DNA of 15,242 nt, from assembly GCA_902475645.1 (NCBI GenBank), contig CABSAH010000023.1, forward strand, positions 1-15,242, in the 5' to 3' direction. The DNA comes from an uncultured Christensenellaceae bacterium (GTDB taxonomy: Bacteria; Bacillota; Clostridia; Christensenellales; CAG-138). Of the stretch, positions 8,217 to 15,082 are shown piece after piece. Both the position numbers and the translations under genes were made by a program. How positions within the stretch are numbered: the first letter of the stretch is position 1; each line of letters opens with the position of its first letter. The notes below the pieces were generated by a model. The model was not told where the DNA came from, did not search any database, and saw nothing but the letters and a program-made list of their open reading frames with translations.

Positions 8217-8270
8217 ATTATAACAGATGACAGGTAAACGTATATTCAACGGATTGTAAACGATTTGTAA
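8217..8270 (-). promoter_or_regulatory. Promoter and operator of the two-component operon
   Basis: On the minus strand four 11-bp units follow each other without gaps: TTACAAATCGT (8270-8260), TTACAATCCGT (8259-8249), TGAATATACGT (8248-8238) and TTACCTGTCAT (8237-8227). Next comes TGT then TATAAT (8222-8217), a perfect extended -10. The position 17 bp upstream of the -10 holds ATATAC, not a -35 hexamer, which fits an activated promoter. On the other strand the same sites read TTGTAA spaced by 5 nt. They therefore resemble both PhoP-type and WalR-type boxes, and the strand of the true half-site cannot be settled by eye. Confidence 0.75.
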
Positions 8271-8465
8271 GTTAAGCCCAAATACTCCCGCTTCCGCGCG
8301 AAATTATAAAGAAGGCATACCCAAGTGAGCGTTATTTTAGCATTTTTATTTTTTTAGTAACGTTATAATCGGTAATTCTGCATTTTTCGTTAAATAAAAA
8401 TATGATTGGGTTAAATTATAATTGGCGTCGGTGCAATGCAGCTTATAGTTTTTGGTTAAAAAACA

Positions 8466-8494
8466 TTGACTTTTTTTGTGCAAGGAGATATTCT
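8466..8494 (+). promoter_or_regulatory. Candidate sigma-A promoter of the ptb operon
   Basis: TTGACT (8466-8471) and TATTCT (8489-8494) are separated by 17 bp. The -35 is one base from consensus and the -10 matches at four of six positions. Transcription would start near 8501, leaving a leader of about 48 nt before ptb. A TATAAA at 8494-8499 is too far from this -35 to be its partner. Confidence 0.5.
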
Positions 8495-8548
8495 ATAAAT
8501 GACGAATATTACAACGCTGCATATTTGCTTGTTTAAGGAGAATTTCAA

Positions 8549-9466
8549 ATGATAAGATCTATCGAATCGCTCTGCGATGCGGCGAAAGCGCGCGCTAAAC
8601 AATGCCTTGCGGTCGCCTGCGCGCAGGATGATCATGTGCTGCTTGCCGTTGAAAATGCGCGCAGCTCCAATATTGCGGATGCAATTTTAATAGGCGATGA
8701 AGCACAGATACGCCGTGTTGCGGCCGAAAGCGGCATAGACCCTTCCAATTACCGCATCATAGATGTTCCGGATAAGGTAGAGGCTTGCCGTACCGCTGTT
8801 TCGCTTGTTAAAAACGGTGAAGCGGATGCCGTGATGAAGGGCATTGTTGATACCGCAATTATATTAAAAGCGGTTCTTGATAAGGATATCGGCCTTCGTG
8901 ATGCAAAGCTTTTATCCCATGTGGCGCTGTTTGAAGTCCCCGGCTTTGATAGGCTTTTGCTGGTGACCGATGCTGCAATGAGCATAGCTCCCGACCTTGA
9001 AGCAAAGAAGGAGATAATACGCAACGCCGTAAAGGTTGCAAACGCAATCGGCGCGGAAAATCCCGTTGTCGCCTGCCTTTGCGCAATCGAAAAGGTCAAC
9101 CCCAAAATGCCCGCAACGGTTGACGCCGCCGCGCTTGTTGAAGCGGCAAAATCGGGGGAAATTACGGGCTGCACGGTAATAGGCCCCTTGGCATTGGATA
9201 ACGCCATAAGCGTTGAAGCTGCAAAGCGCAAGGGCATTACGGACCCGAATGCAGGCCATGCGGACGTGCTGCTTATGCCCAATATCGAAACCGGAAACGC
9301 GCTTTATAAAGCCTTAGTAATACTTGCAGGCGCAAGCACCGCCAGCCTTATCGTTGGCGCAAAGGCGCCCGTTATAATCACATCACGCGCAGACAGCGAA
9401 CAGACCAAGATAAATTCAATAGTGCTTGCACTTGCCATGGCGGCAAAGAAAGGAGAAAACAATTGA
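8549..9466 (+). CDS. ptb: Phosphate butyryltransferase (phosphotransbutyrylase)
   Basis: A 305-residue enzyme, close to the usual length of the family. It exchanges CoA for phosphate on short or branched acyl-CoA, giving the acyl phosphate used by butyrate kinase. Motifs of the phosphate acetyl/butyryltransferase family are visible: MKGIVDT (96-102), LLSHVALFEV (121-130), TDAAMSIAPDL (140-150), GPLALDNAIS (212-221), PNIETGNALYKALV (244-257) and GAKAPVIITSRADS (270-283). The start has an AAGGAG site 8 nt upstream. It is the first gene of a dense plus-strand operon and its stop overlaps the TTG start of buk. With the downstream 2-oxoacid oxidoreductase and aminotransferase, likely substrates are isobutyryl-, isovaleryl- or 2-methylbutyryl-CoA as well as butyryl-CoA. 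The exact specificity cannot be read from the sequence. Confidence 0.95.
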   Translation: MIRSIESLCDAAKARAKQCLAVACAQDDHVLLAVENARSSNIADAILIGDEAQIRRVAAESGIDPSNYRIIDVPDKVEACRTAVSLVKNGEADAVMKGIVDTAIILKAVLDKDIGLRDAKLLSHVALFEVPGFDRLLLVTDAAMSIAPDLEAKKEIIRNAVKVANAIGAENPVVACLCAIEKVNPKMPATVDAAALVEAAKSGEITGCTVIGPLALDNAISVEAAKRKGITDPNAGHADVLLMPNIETGNALYKALVILAGASTASLIVGAKAPVIITSRADSEQTKINSIVLALAMAAKKGENN

Positions 9467-10554
9467 CGGAACATAAGGATTATAAGATACTTGCACTTAA
9501 TTTCGGCTCCACATCCACCAAAATTGCCGTTTACGAGGGCAATCAGAAGATGCTGGAGCATGCATTTCGCCATACGCAGGAGGAAATGAACGGCGTTCAC
9601 ACCATGGACGAAAACGCCGCAATGCGTAAGCCGCTGATACTCAGCTATTTGAAAGAAAACGGTTATACTCCCGAAAGCTTCGACGCCATAGTAGGCCGCG
9701 GCGGGCTGGTTCGCCCGATACCGGGCGGCACATATGCCGTAAACGATGAAATGCTGCGCGATTTGCGCGAATGCCGCTTCGGCACGCATGTTTGCAATTT
9801 GGGCGGCATACTTGCGGCGGAGATAGGCGAGGAAGTAGGCAAGCCCGCTTTTATAGTCGATCCCCCCGTAATAGATGAAATGACGGATATAGCGCATCTG
9901 TCCGGCCATCCGGATTTTCCGCGGCGCGCCGTGTTCCATGCGCTTAACCAAAAGGCCATTGCCAAGCGTTTTGCCGAGGATATAGGCAAGCCTTATAATG
10001 CGCTTAATCTAATCGTTGCCCATATGGGCGGCGGCGTTACCGTAGGCGCGCATAAAAACAGCAAGATTGTGGACGTTAACAACGGCCTTGAAGGGGACGG
10101 CCCCTATACGGCGGAGCGTCCGGGCAGTTTGCCCGTTCTGCAGGTGCTGCGCGCGGCATTCGAGCATCGCTATGGCAATACGTTGGAGGAGCAGCGCCGC
10201 TTTTACATGTCAAAATGCGGCCTGATGGCATATACGGGAACAAACGACGGCCGTGTTATAAGCAAGCGCATTGCGGAAGGAGATAAGGAAGCGGAGCTTG
10301 CCTACCGCGGCATGGCATATCAGATAGCTAAGGAAATCGGCGCAATGAGCGTTGTGCTTGGCGGCAAAGTGGATGCCATTCTGCTTACCGGCGGCCTTGC
10401 TTACGATAAGCAGCTTATGGGCTGGATAGAGGAGCAGGTAGCACATATAGCGCCCGTGCATGTTTACCCCGGCGAGGATGAGATGCTTGCCCTTGCAATG
10501 GGCGCGCTGCGCGTGCTTCGCGGTCAGGAGGATATTCTGGAGTATCATTCATGA
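9463..10554 (+). CDS. buk: Butyrate kinase (branched-chain fatty acid kinase possible)
   Basis: A 363-residue member of the acetate/butyrate kinase (ASKHA) family, normal in length. It transfers phosphate from acyl phosphate to ADP, yielding the free acid and ATP. Visible motifs are NFGSTSTK (13-20), GHPDFPRRAVFHALN (148-162), HMGGGVTVGAH (187-197), NNGLEGDGPYTAERPGS (206-222) and ILLTGGLAYDK (306-316). The phosphate-1 loop has Phe14 where most members I know have Pro (NPGSTSTK). The start is TTG at 9463, overlapping the ptb stop as TTGA, with AGGAG 7 nt upstream. The first later in-frame ATG would remove the phosphate-1 motif, so TTG is well supported. The stop overlaps the next gene as ATGA, so the two are translationally coupled. 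Confidence 0.95.
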   Translation: MTEHKDYKILALNFGSTSTKIAVYEGNQKMLEHAFRHTQEEMNGVHTMDENAAMRKPLILSYLKENGYTPESFDAIVGRGGLVRPIPGGTYAVNDEMLRDLRECRFGTHVCNLGGILAAEIGEEVGKPAFIVDPPVIDEMTDIAHLSGHPDFPRRAVFHALNQKAIAKRFAEDIGKPYNALNLIVAHMGGGVTVGAHKNSKIVDVNNGLEGDGPYTAERPGSLPVLQVLRAAFEHRYGNTLEEQRRFYMSKCGLMAYTGTNDGRVISKRIAEGDKEAELAYRGMAYQIAKEIGAMSVVLGGKVDAILLTGGLAYDKQLMGWIEEQVAHIAPVHVYPGEDEMLALAMGALRVLRGQEDILEYHS

Positions 10555-11231
10555 AGCGGCTTCAGATAATCACGGGCCATTACGGCACGGGTAAAACGGA
10601 ATATGCCGTAAATTTGGCGCTGTCCTTAGCCGATGGCAAGAGAAAGCTTGCGCTGGCCGATTTGGATATAGTAAATCCTTACTTTCGCGCCTATGAGCAA
10701 ACCGAGCGCCTGCGGGCAGCCGGAATCAGGGTGATAGTAAGCTCCTGCGGCGGCGCGGTTGATATGCCCGCAATCGATCCGGCGGTGCTGTCGCTGTTTC
10801 AGGATAGAAGCTGGTCAGGCGTAATAGATATAGGCGGCGACCCGATAGGCGCGCGTGTTTTGGCGCGTTTTGCGGATCAACTGCATCCTGAGGATTTTGA
10901 TATTCTTTTCGTTGTAAACGCCAATCGTCCGGAAACGCATAATGTTGAAAAAGCATTGCTGTATTTGCGAACGATTGAAGCTGCCTGCGGCCAGAAGGTG
11001 ACGGGGCTTGTGAACAACACCCATCTGTGTGCGCAGACATCTGCGAAGGATACGCTTAAGGGCGCGGCGTTGGCGCGCGAAATTTCAAACGAAACGGGAT
11101 TGCCGATAGTGCATCATGCGGTGCAGCGGCGCTTTGTAAACGAGGTATGCGATCAACTGGCGGAACCCATTCTGCCGATTGATATATACATGAAAAAACC
11201 ATGGGAAATAATAATTGAGGAGGACATCTAA
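10551..11231 (+). CDS. MinD/ParA-like P-loop ATPase of unknown role
   Basis: A 226-residue SIMIBI-type nucleotide-binding protein. A P-loop GHYGTGKT (9-16) opens the protein, followed by ALADLDIVNPYFR (34-46) with acidic residues where the switch I/Walker A' region lies. VIDIGGDP (91-98) is the Walker B/DxxG-like element, and LVNNTHL (153-159) is a base-recognition-like segment. No membrane segment or DNA-binding domain is visible. It is coupled to buk by an ATGA overlap and lies 2 nt before the ferredoxin subunit of the oxidoreductase, so it is part of the pathway operon. I believe similar ATPases accompany 2-oxoacid:ferredoxin oxidoreductase genes in other Clostridia, which I could not check. 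Assembly or cluster loading of the oxidoreductase is possible but is only a guess from position. Confidence 0.85.
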   Translation: MKRLQIITGHYGTGKTEYAVNLALSLADGKRKLALADLDIVNPYFRAYEQTERLRAAGIRVIVSSCGGAVDMPAIDPAVLSLFQDRSWSGVIDIGGDPIGARVLARFADQLHPEDFDILFVVNANRPETHNVEKALLYLRTIEAACGQKVTGLVNNTHLCAQTSAKDTLKGAALAREISNETGLPIVHHAVQRRFVNEVCDQLAEPILPIDIYMKKPWEIIIEEDI

Positions 11232-11233
11232 AC

Positions 11234-11452
11234 ATGGCTGGAAAAGTATCGTTTCTCCGTGATCGATGTAAGGGCTGCGGACTTTGCATAACAGTCTGCC
11301 CCAAGAACATCATCGTCATGGAAGAAACCGCCACAAACCGCAAGGGGTACCACCCTGCAGTCGTTCGCCCGGAGGATATGGACAAATGCGTTGGCTGTGC
11401 GAGTTGTGCGAAGATCTGTCCCGATTCCATTATCACTGTGGAGCGGTTTTAA
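11234..11452 (+). CDS. 2-oxoacid:ferredoxin oxidoreductase, delta (ferredoxin-like) subunit
   Basis: A 72-residue protein with two classical 4Fe-4S motifs, CKGCGLCITVCP (Cys12, 15, 18, 22) and CVGCASCAKICP (Cys52, 55, 58, 62), separated by a linker of 29 residues. It matches the small VorD/KorD-type subunit that passes electrons from the thiamine diphosphate centre to soluble ferredoxin. It is followed 10 nt later by the alpha subunit gene, with the beta and gamma genes behind it. In some four-subunit complexes the clusters lie in this separate polypeptide, as seen here, since the alpha and gamma proteins carry no CxxCxxCxxxC motif. Confidence 0.93.
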   Translation: MAGKVSFLRDRCKGCGLCITVCPKNIIVMEETATNRKGYHPAVVRPEDMDKCVGCASCAKICPDSIITVERF

Positions 11453-11462
11453 GGAGGAAACT

Positions 11463-12524
11463 ATGGAGAAAGAACTTTGGAAAGGCAATGAGGCAATCGC
11501 CGAGGCCGCAATCCGGGCCGGATGCAAGCATTTCTTCGGCTATCCGATCACCCCGCAGAACGAAATTCCCGAATATCTGTCGCAGCATTTGCCGGAGGTA
11601 GGCGGCTGCTTCCTTCAGGCGGAATCCGAGGTTGCCGCCATCAATATGGTTTACGGTGCGGCCGGCTGCGGCAAGCGCGTAATGACGTCATCGTCATCCC
11701 CGGGAATATCGCTTAAGCAGGAGGGCATAACGTATCTTTGCGGCGCCGAGCTTCCATGCGTTATAGTAAACATGATGCGCGGCGGCCCCGGCCTTGGCAC
11801 CATTCAGCCTGCGCAGGGCGACTATTATCAGGCCACCCGCGGCGGCGGCAACGGCGACTATCGCCATCTTGTATATGCCCCTGCAACAATTCAGGAGGCG
11901 GCGGACTATGTGCGCATGGCCTTTGACGTGGCGGATGCTTACCGCAATCCCGTAATGATACTTGCAGACGGCATGATAGGCCAAATGATGGAGGCCATAG
12001 AATGGCATGATGTGCCCAAGCGCGAGCTGCCCGATAAGCCCTGGGCTACCACCGGTACGCATGGCGAGCGCAAGCCCAATATAATCAACTCTCTGTATAT
12101 AGATCCGAACTTATGCGCCGATCATAACGTTCGTCTTACCGAAAAGTATCGCGCGATAGAAGAAAACGAAACCCGCTGGGAGGAAACGGATACCGAGGAT
12201 TGCGAGGTTCTGTTCGTTGCCTACGGCACGCCTTCGCGTATTGCAAAGGCCGCCATACGCCAGCTTGCCAAGGAAGGCATCCGCGCCGGACTGTTCCGCC
12301 CGATAACGCTTTGGCCGTTCCCGGGCAAGGCGCTGAAGCAGACCGCCATGCAGCCTAATTGCAAGGTTGTTGTGGACGTTGAGCTGAGCATGGGCCAGAT
12401 GATAGACGACGTGAAGATCGCACTTGAAGGATGCCGCCCGGTCACATTCATCGGCAAGGCCGGCGGTGTGGTTCCCACGCCGGCAGAGGTCGCTGCCGCA
12501 GCAAAACAGGCTTTGGGGAGGTAA
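11463..12524 (+). CDS. vorB: 2-oxoacid:ferredoxin oxidoreductase, alpha subunit (VorB-type)
   Basis: A 353-residue pyrimidine-binding-type subunit. Marks are GYPITPQNEI (26-35), QAESEVAAINMVYGAA (52-67) with the conserved glutamate region, TSSSSPGISLKQEG (75-88), GGPGLGTIQPAQGDY (107-121) and the transketolase C-terminal-like part ending GKAGGVVPTP (331-340). The frame is open upstream to 11391, but ATG at 11463 is chosen. It is preceded by AAGGAGG and gives the standard family N-terminus (WKGNEAIAEAAI), and an earlier start would overlap the ferredoxin gene. With the beta subunit it decarboxylates a 2-oxoacid to acyl-CoA and CO2, reducing ferredoxin. Length and sequence look most like the branched-chain (VOR) and 2-oxoglutarate (KOR) types. 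I favour branched-chain substrates because ptb-buk and ilvE are neighbours. Confidence 0.92.
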   Translation: MEKELWKGNEAIAEAAIRAGCKHFFGYPITPQNEIPEYLSQHLPEVGGCFLQAESEVAAINMVYGAAGCGKRVMTSSSSPGISLKQEGITYLCGAELPCVIVNMMRGGPGLGTIQPAQGDYYQATRGGGNGDYRHLVYAPATIQEAADYVRMAFDVADAYRNPVMILADGMIGQMMEAIEWHDVPKRELPDKPWATTGTHGERKPNIINSLYIDPNLCADHNVRLTEKYRAIEENETRWEETDTEDCEVLFVAYGTPSRIAKAAIRQLAKEGIRAGLFRPITLWPFPGKALKQTAMQPNCKVVVDVELSMGQMIDDVKIALEGCRPVTFIGKAGGVVPTPAEVAAAAKQALGR

Positions 12525-12530
12525 CACAAT

Positions 12531-13283
12531 ATGGCTATCGTATATCAGAAATCCAAGGGCTTGACCGACGTTGAGCTGCATTACTGTCCCGGCTGTACCC
12601 ACGGCATAGTTCATAAGCTGATAGCCGAAACGCTTGAAGAAATGGATGCATTGGGTCGTGCCGTCGGCGTTGCGCCTGTCGGCTGCTCCGTATTTGCATA
12701 TAACTATTTTAACTGCGATATGCATGAGGCGGCCCACGGTAGGGCGCCCGCGGTCGCAACCGGCATACGCCGCGTATCCGACCCGAACGCCATAGTCTTT
12801 ACATATCAGGGCGACGGTGACTTGGCTGCCATAGGTACCGCTGAAATCATTCACGCGGCCATGCGCGGCGAGAAGATTACAACCATCTTCATCAATAATG
12901 CCATTTACGGCATGACCGGCGGTCAGATGGCTCCCACAACGCTTGTTGGCCAAAAGGCAACCACCGCCCCGTTCGGCCGTCAGAAAGAGCATTACGGAAG
13001 CCCCTTAAGAATGTCGGAGATTATAAGCACCATTGAAGGATGCGCATATGCCGCGCGCGTCTGCGTGACCGATATCCCGCAGCTTAACAACGCTAAAAAG
13101 GCCATCAAGAAGGCGTTCCAGCTCCAGCAGGACGGTGCGGGCTTCACGTTTGTTGAAGTGCTTGCCTGCTGCCCGACCAACTGGGGAAAGACCCCCGTTG
13201 CCGCCGTTGATTGGCTTAAGGAGAACATGATTCCATATTACCCGCTTGGCGTGTATAAGGACATAACCGCGGAGGGAAAATAA
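12531..13283 (+). CDS. vorA: 2-oxoacid:ferredoxin oxidoreductase, beta subunit (thiamine diphosphate-binding)
   Basis: A 250-residue subunit that binds thiamine diphosphate. The thiamine motif runs from GDGDLAAIG (94-102) to NN (122-123), followed by AIYGMTGGQ (124-132). CPGCTHG (19-25) near the N-terminus is typical of KorB/VorA beta subunits, and CCPTNWGKTP (213-222) near the C-terminus is also typical. The length is normal for the separate beta subunit. It begins 6 nt after the alpha gene with a GGGGAGG ribosome site and ends 1 nt before the gamma gene. The symbol is given by context. A 2-oxoglutarate-specific enzyme (korB) is the main alternative. Confidence 0.92.
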   Translation: MAIVYQKSKGLTDVELHYCPGCTHGIVHKLIAETLEEMDALGRAVGVAPVGCSVFAYNYFNCDMHEAAHGRAPAVATGIRRVSDPNAIVFTYQGDGDLAAIGTAEIIHAAMRGEKITTIFINNAIYGMTGGQMAPTTLVGQKATTAPFGRQKEHYGSPLRMSEIISTIEGCAYAARVCVTDIPQLNNAKKAIKKAFQLQQDGAGFTFVEVLACCPTNWGKTPVAAVDWLKENMIPYYPLGVYKDITAEGK

Positions 13284-13284
13284 A

Positions 13285-13821
13285 ATGACTAATGAAATCA
13301 TCATATCCGGCTTTGGCGGCCAAGGCGTAATGGCCATTGGTAAAACTCTTTGCGAAGCAGGCATGAAGGAGGAGAAGAACGTTTCTTGGCTCCCCTCTTA
13401 CGGCCCCGAGATGCGCGGCGGTACGGCTAACTGCTGCGTAGTAATATCCGACGAGCCCATCGTCAGCCCGATAGTTCTTGAGCCGACGGAGCTTATTGCA
13501 ATGAATTTGCCGTCCCTGCTTAAGTTTGAGCCGAACGTTGTGCCAAACGGCACCGTTTTCGTAAACAGCTCCATAATAACCGATAAGGTACAGCGCAGCG
13601 ATCTTCGCGCCATATACGTTCCCTGCCTTGAAATAGCGCAGGAGCTCGGCAATCTGAAGGTTGCAAATATGGTCATGCTCGGCGCCTACATAGAAGCCAT
13701 GAAAAACCTTGGCACCGAAACCATTAGGGAAATGCTTGTCCATATGTTCACCGGCCCCAAGGCAAAGCTTGTTGATCTGAATATTGAAGCATTGAAACGC
13801 GGCGCTTCCTGCGTTAAATAA
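13285..13821 (+). CDS. 2-oxoacid:ferredoxin oxidoreductase, gamma subunit
   Basis: A 178-residue protein of the pyruvate/ketoisovalerate oxidoreductase gamma family, near the normal length. GFGGQGVMAIGKTL (9-22), SYGPEMRGGTANCCVVIS (38-55) and the segment around NLPSLLKFEP (74-83) are the family marks of the CoA-binding subunit. It lies 1 nt after the beta gene, with a GGAGG site inside that gene's last codons, and completes a delta-alpha-beta-gamma set in one operon. No obvious terminator follows directly. The next gene begins 169 nt later. Confidence 0.92.
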   Translation: MTNEIIISGFGGQGVMAIGKTLCEAGMKEEKNVSWLPSYGPEMRGGTANCCVVISDEPIVSPIVLEPTELIAMNLPSLLKFEPNVVPNGTVFVNSSIITDKVQRSDLRAIYVPCLEIAQELGNLKVANMVMLGAYIEAMKNLGTETIREMLVHMFTGPKAKLVDLNIEALKRGASCVK

Positions 13822-13990
13822 CGCAAGCAGCATTCAAGCCGGCGCTTCATTGCGGCGTACATCGAAAAGACTACCCGACACATTTGCGGCATGCGGACAC
13901 ATTTTAATGTATTCGCCTTCGTTCCCCTGCGAAAGCGGGGGATGAAACCGCATAATCTTTCAATGTAAAAATATTAAGGAGAATCTTGCA
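13822..13990 (+). other. Intergenic leader between the gamma subunit gene and ilvE
   Basis: 169 nt containing the hairpin at 13923-13942 and an AAGGAG ribosome site (13977-13982) 8 nt before the ilvE start. I see no convincing -35/-10 pair, no T-tract terminator and no amino-acid-rich leader peptide. Whether ilvE has its own promoter or is read from the oxidoreductase operon is open. Confidence 0.5.
13923..13942 (+). repeat. Lone hairpin resembling a type I-E CRISPR repeat
   Basis: An 8-bp stem with a GAAA loop, TCCCCTGC-GAAA-GCGGGGGA, contains one G-T pair. It is preceded by GT (13921-13922) and followed by TGAAACCG, so positions 13921-13950 read like a 29-30-nt type I-E CRISPR repeat with its typical ATGAA(A)CCG end. 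I find no second copy in the window, no spacers and no cas genes, so it is not called an array. No T-tract follows, so it is not a typical terminator. Confidence 0.5.
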
Positions 13991-15064
13991 ATGATCGATT
14001 TGGAAATCAAGCTCGTCAAAACAACGACACCCAAGCAGAAACCCGCCGATGAAGCCAGCCTCGGCTTCGGCAAGTTCTTTACAGACCACATGTTCATAGC
14101 CGAATACACCGTTGGCAAAGGCTGGCATGATGCCCGCATAGTGCCTTACGGCCCGCTGAGCATAGATCCCGCCTCGCCCGTGCTGCACTATGGTCAGGAG
14201 ATATTTGAAGGATTGAAAGCCTACCGCCGCAAGGACGGCGGCATTCAACTGTTCCGCCCGATGGAAAACGCCCTGCGCATGAACCGCAGCGCGGAACGCA
14301 TATGTATGCCCCCGCTTGATCCGGAATTTCAGGTTAAGGCTATGAAAATGCTGATACAACTGGAGGAGGACTGGATACCGTCATCCGAAGGCACCTCGCT
14401 CTATCTGCGCCCGATGATGATTGCCGACGGCGCGGAGCTTGGCGTACACCCGGCGAAGCATTTTCTCTATGTCATAATCTGCTCGCCCTCCGGCGCTTAT
14501 TACAAGAACGGAATGCAGCCGCTCCGCATTCATATTGAGGATCATTACGTCCGCGCCGTCAAGGGCGGCATAGGCTCCGCAAAGACCGGAGGAAACTACG
14601 CCGCATCCCTTAAAGCTACGTTTGATGCAGCCGAAAAGGGCTTTGATCAGGTACTTTGGCTTGACGGACGCGAAAACAAGTATGTTGAAGAAGTCGGCGC
14701 GATGAACATGATGTTCGTAATAGACGGCAAGATTGTAACCGCCCCGCTTGAAGGCAGCATACTTGCCGGAGTTACCCGCAAGAGCATACTTCAGCTTGCG
14801 CAGGATAAGGGGTATCAGACCGAGGAGCGCCGCATCAGCGTGCAGGAGCTGTTTGATGCATATGAGCGCGGCGGCTTGACCGAGGCGTTCGGCACAGGTA
14901 CTGCGGCCGTCATCTCGCCCGTAGGCGAGATGGAATACCGCGGCAAGTCCATGGTGTTCAACGACCGTAAGATAGGCAAGGTATCGCAGGAAATGTACGA
15001 TACGCTCGTAGGAATCCAGCGCGGCGATTTGCCTGATGACTATGGCTGGACTGTCGAACTATAA
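13991..15064 (+). CDS. ilvE: Branched-chain amino acid aminotransferase
   Basis: A 357-residue fold-type IV PLP enzyme of the longer (mitochondrial BCAT-like) subgroup. It moves the amino group between valine, leucine or isoleucine and 2-oxoglutarate. LHYGQEIFEGLKAYRR (65-80) and RPMENALRMNRSAERI (89-104) are family segments. The PLP-binding lysine is Lys198 in SAKTGGNYAAS, followed by YVEEVGAMNMMF (231-242) with Glu234. GVTRKSIL (260-267) and FGTGTAAVISPV (300-311) bind the cofactor phosphate. All key residues are present. ATG at 13991 has AAGGAG 8 nt upstream. Lying behind ptb-buk-vor, it would supply the 2-oxoacids for the oxidoreductase or use them in synthesis. The direction cannot be told from sequence. 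Confidence 0.95.
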   Translation: MIDLEIKLVKTTTPKQKPADEASLGFGKFFTDHMFIAEYTVGKGWHDARIVPYGPLSIDPASPVLHYGQEIFEGLKAYRRKDGGIQLFRPMENALRMNRSAERICMPPLDPEFQVKAMKMLIQLEEDWIPSSEGTSLYLRPMMIADGAELGVHPAKHFLYVIICSPSGAYYKNGMQPLRIHIEDHYVRAVKGGIGSAKTGGNYAASLKATFDAAEKGFDQVLWLDGRENKYVEEVGAMNMMFVIDGKIVTAPLEGSILAGVTRKSILQLAQDKGYQTEERRISVQELFDAYERGGLTEAFGTGTAAVISPVGEMEYRGKSMVFNDRKIGKVSQEMYDTLVGIQRGDLPDDYGWTVEL

Positions 15065-15082
15065 TTAACTGAACCCGATATA

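Larger units (their letters stand above)
8191..8548. other. Divergent AT-rich intergenic region, 358 nt
   Basis: Between the start codons of the response regulator gene and ptb. The left end holds the operator and promoter of the two-component operon, the right end the ptb promoter candidate and ribosome site. The middle (about 8281-8465) is rich in A and T and contains the palindrome TAACGTTA (8358-8365) overlapping a TATAAT. It also contains an A/T hairpin GTTTTT/AAAAAC around 8448-8464 and several T-runs. I see no RNA gene, riboswitch or long ORF there. Confidence 0.6.

Noticed and set aside
9304..9951. Minus-strand frame of 215 codons over ptb/buk
   Set aside because: Antisense shadow of two clearly recognised enzymes.
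11391..11462. Earlier start for the alpha subunit
   Set aside because: It overlaps the ferredoxin subunit gene and lacks the family N-terminus; ATG at 11463 has AAGGAGG directly upstream.
12111..12992. Minus-strand frame of 293 codons over the alpha and beta subunit genes
   Set aside because: Composition (many Cys, His, Arg, Tyr) is that of a shadow frame, and both opposite genes are secure.
13882..13913. Promoter for ilvE starting with TTGCGG at 13884
   Set aside because: No acceptable -10 hexamer at 16-18 bp from it, so it is not called.
13921..13950. CRISPR array
   Set aside because: Only a single repeat-like unit exists; no second copy at spacer distance on either side and no cas genes.
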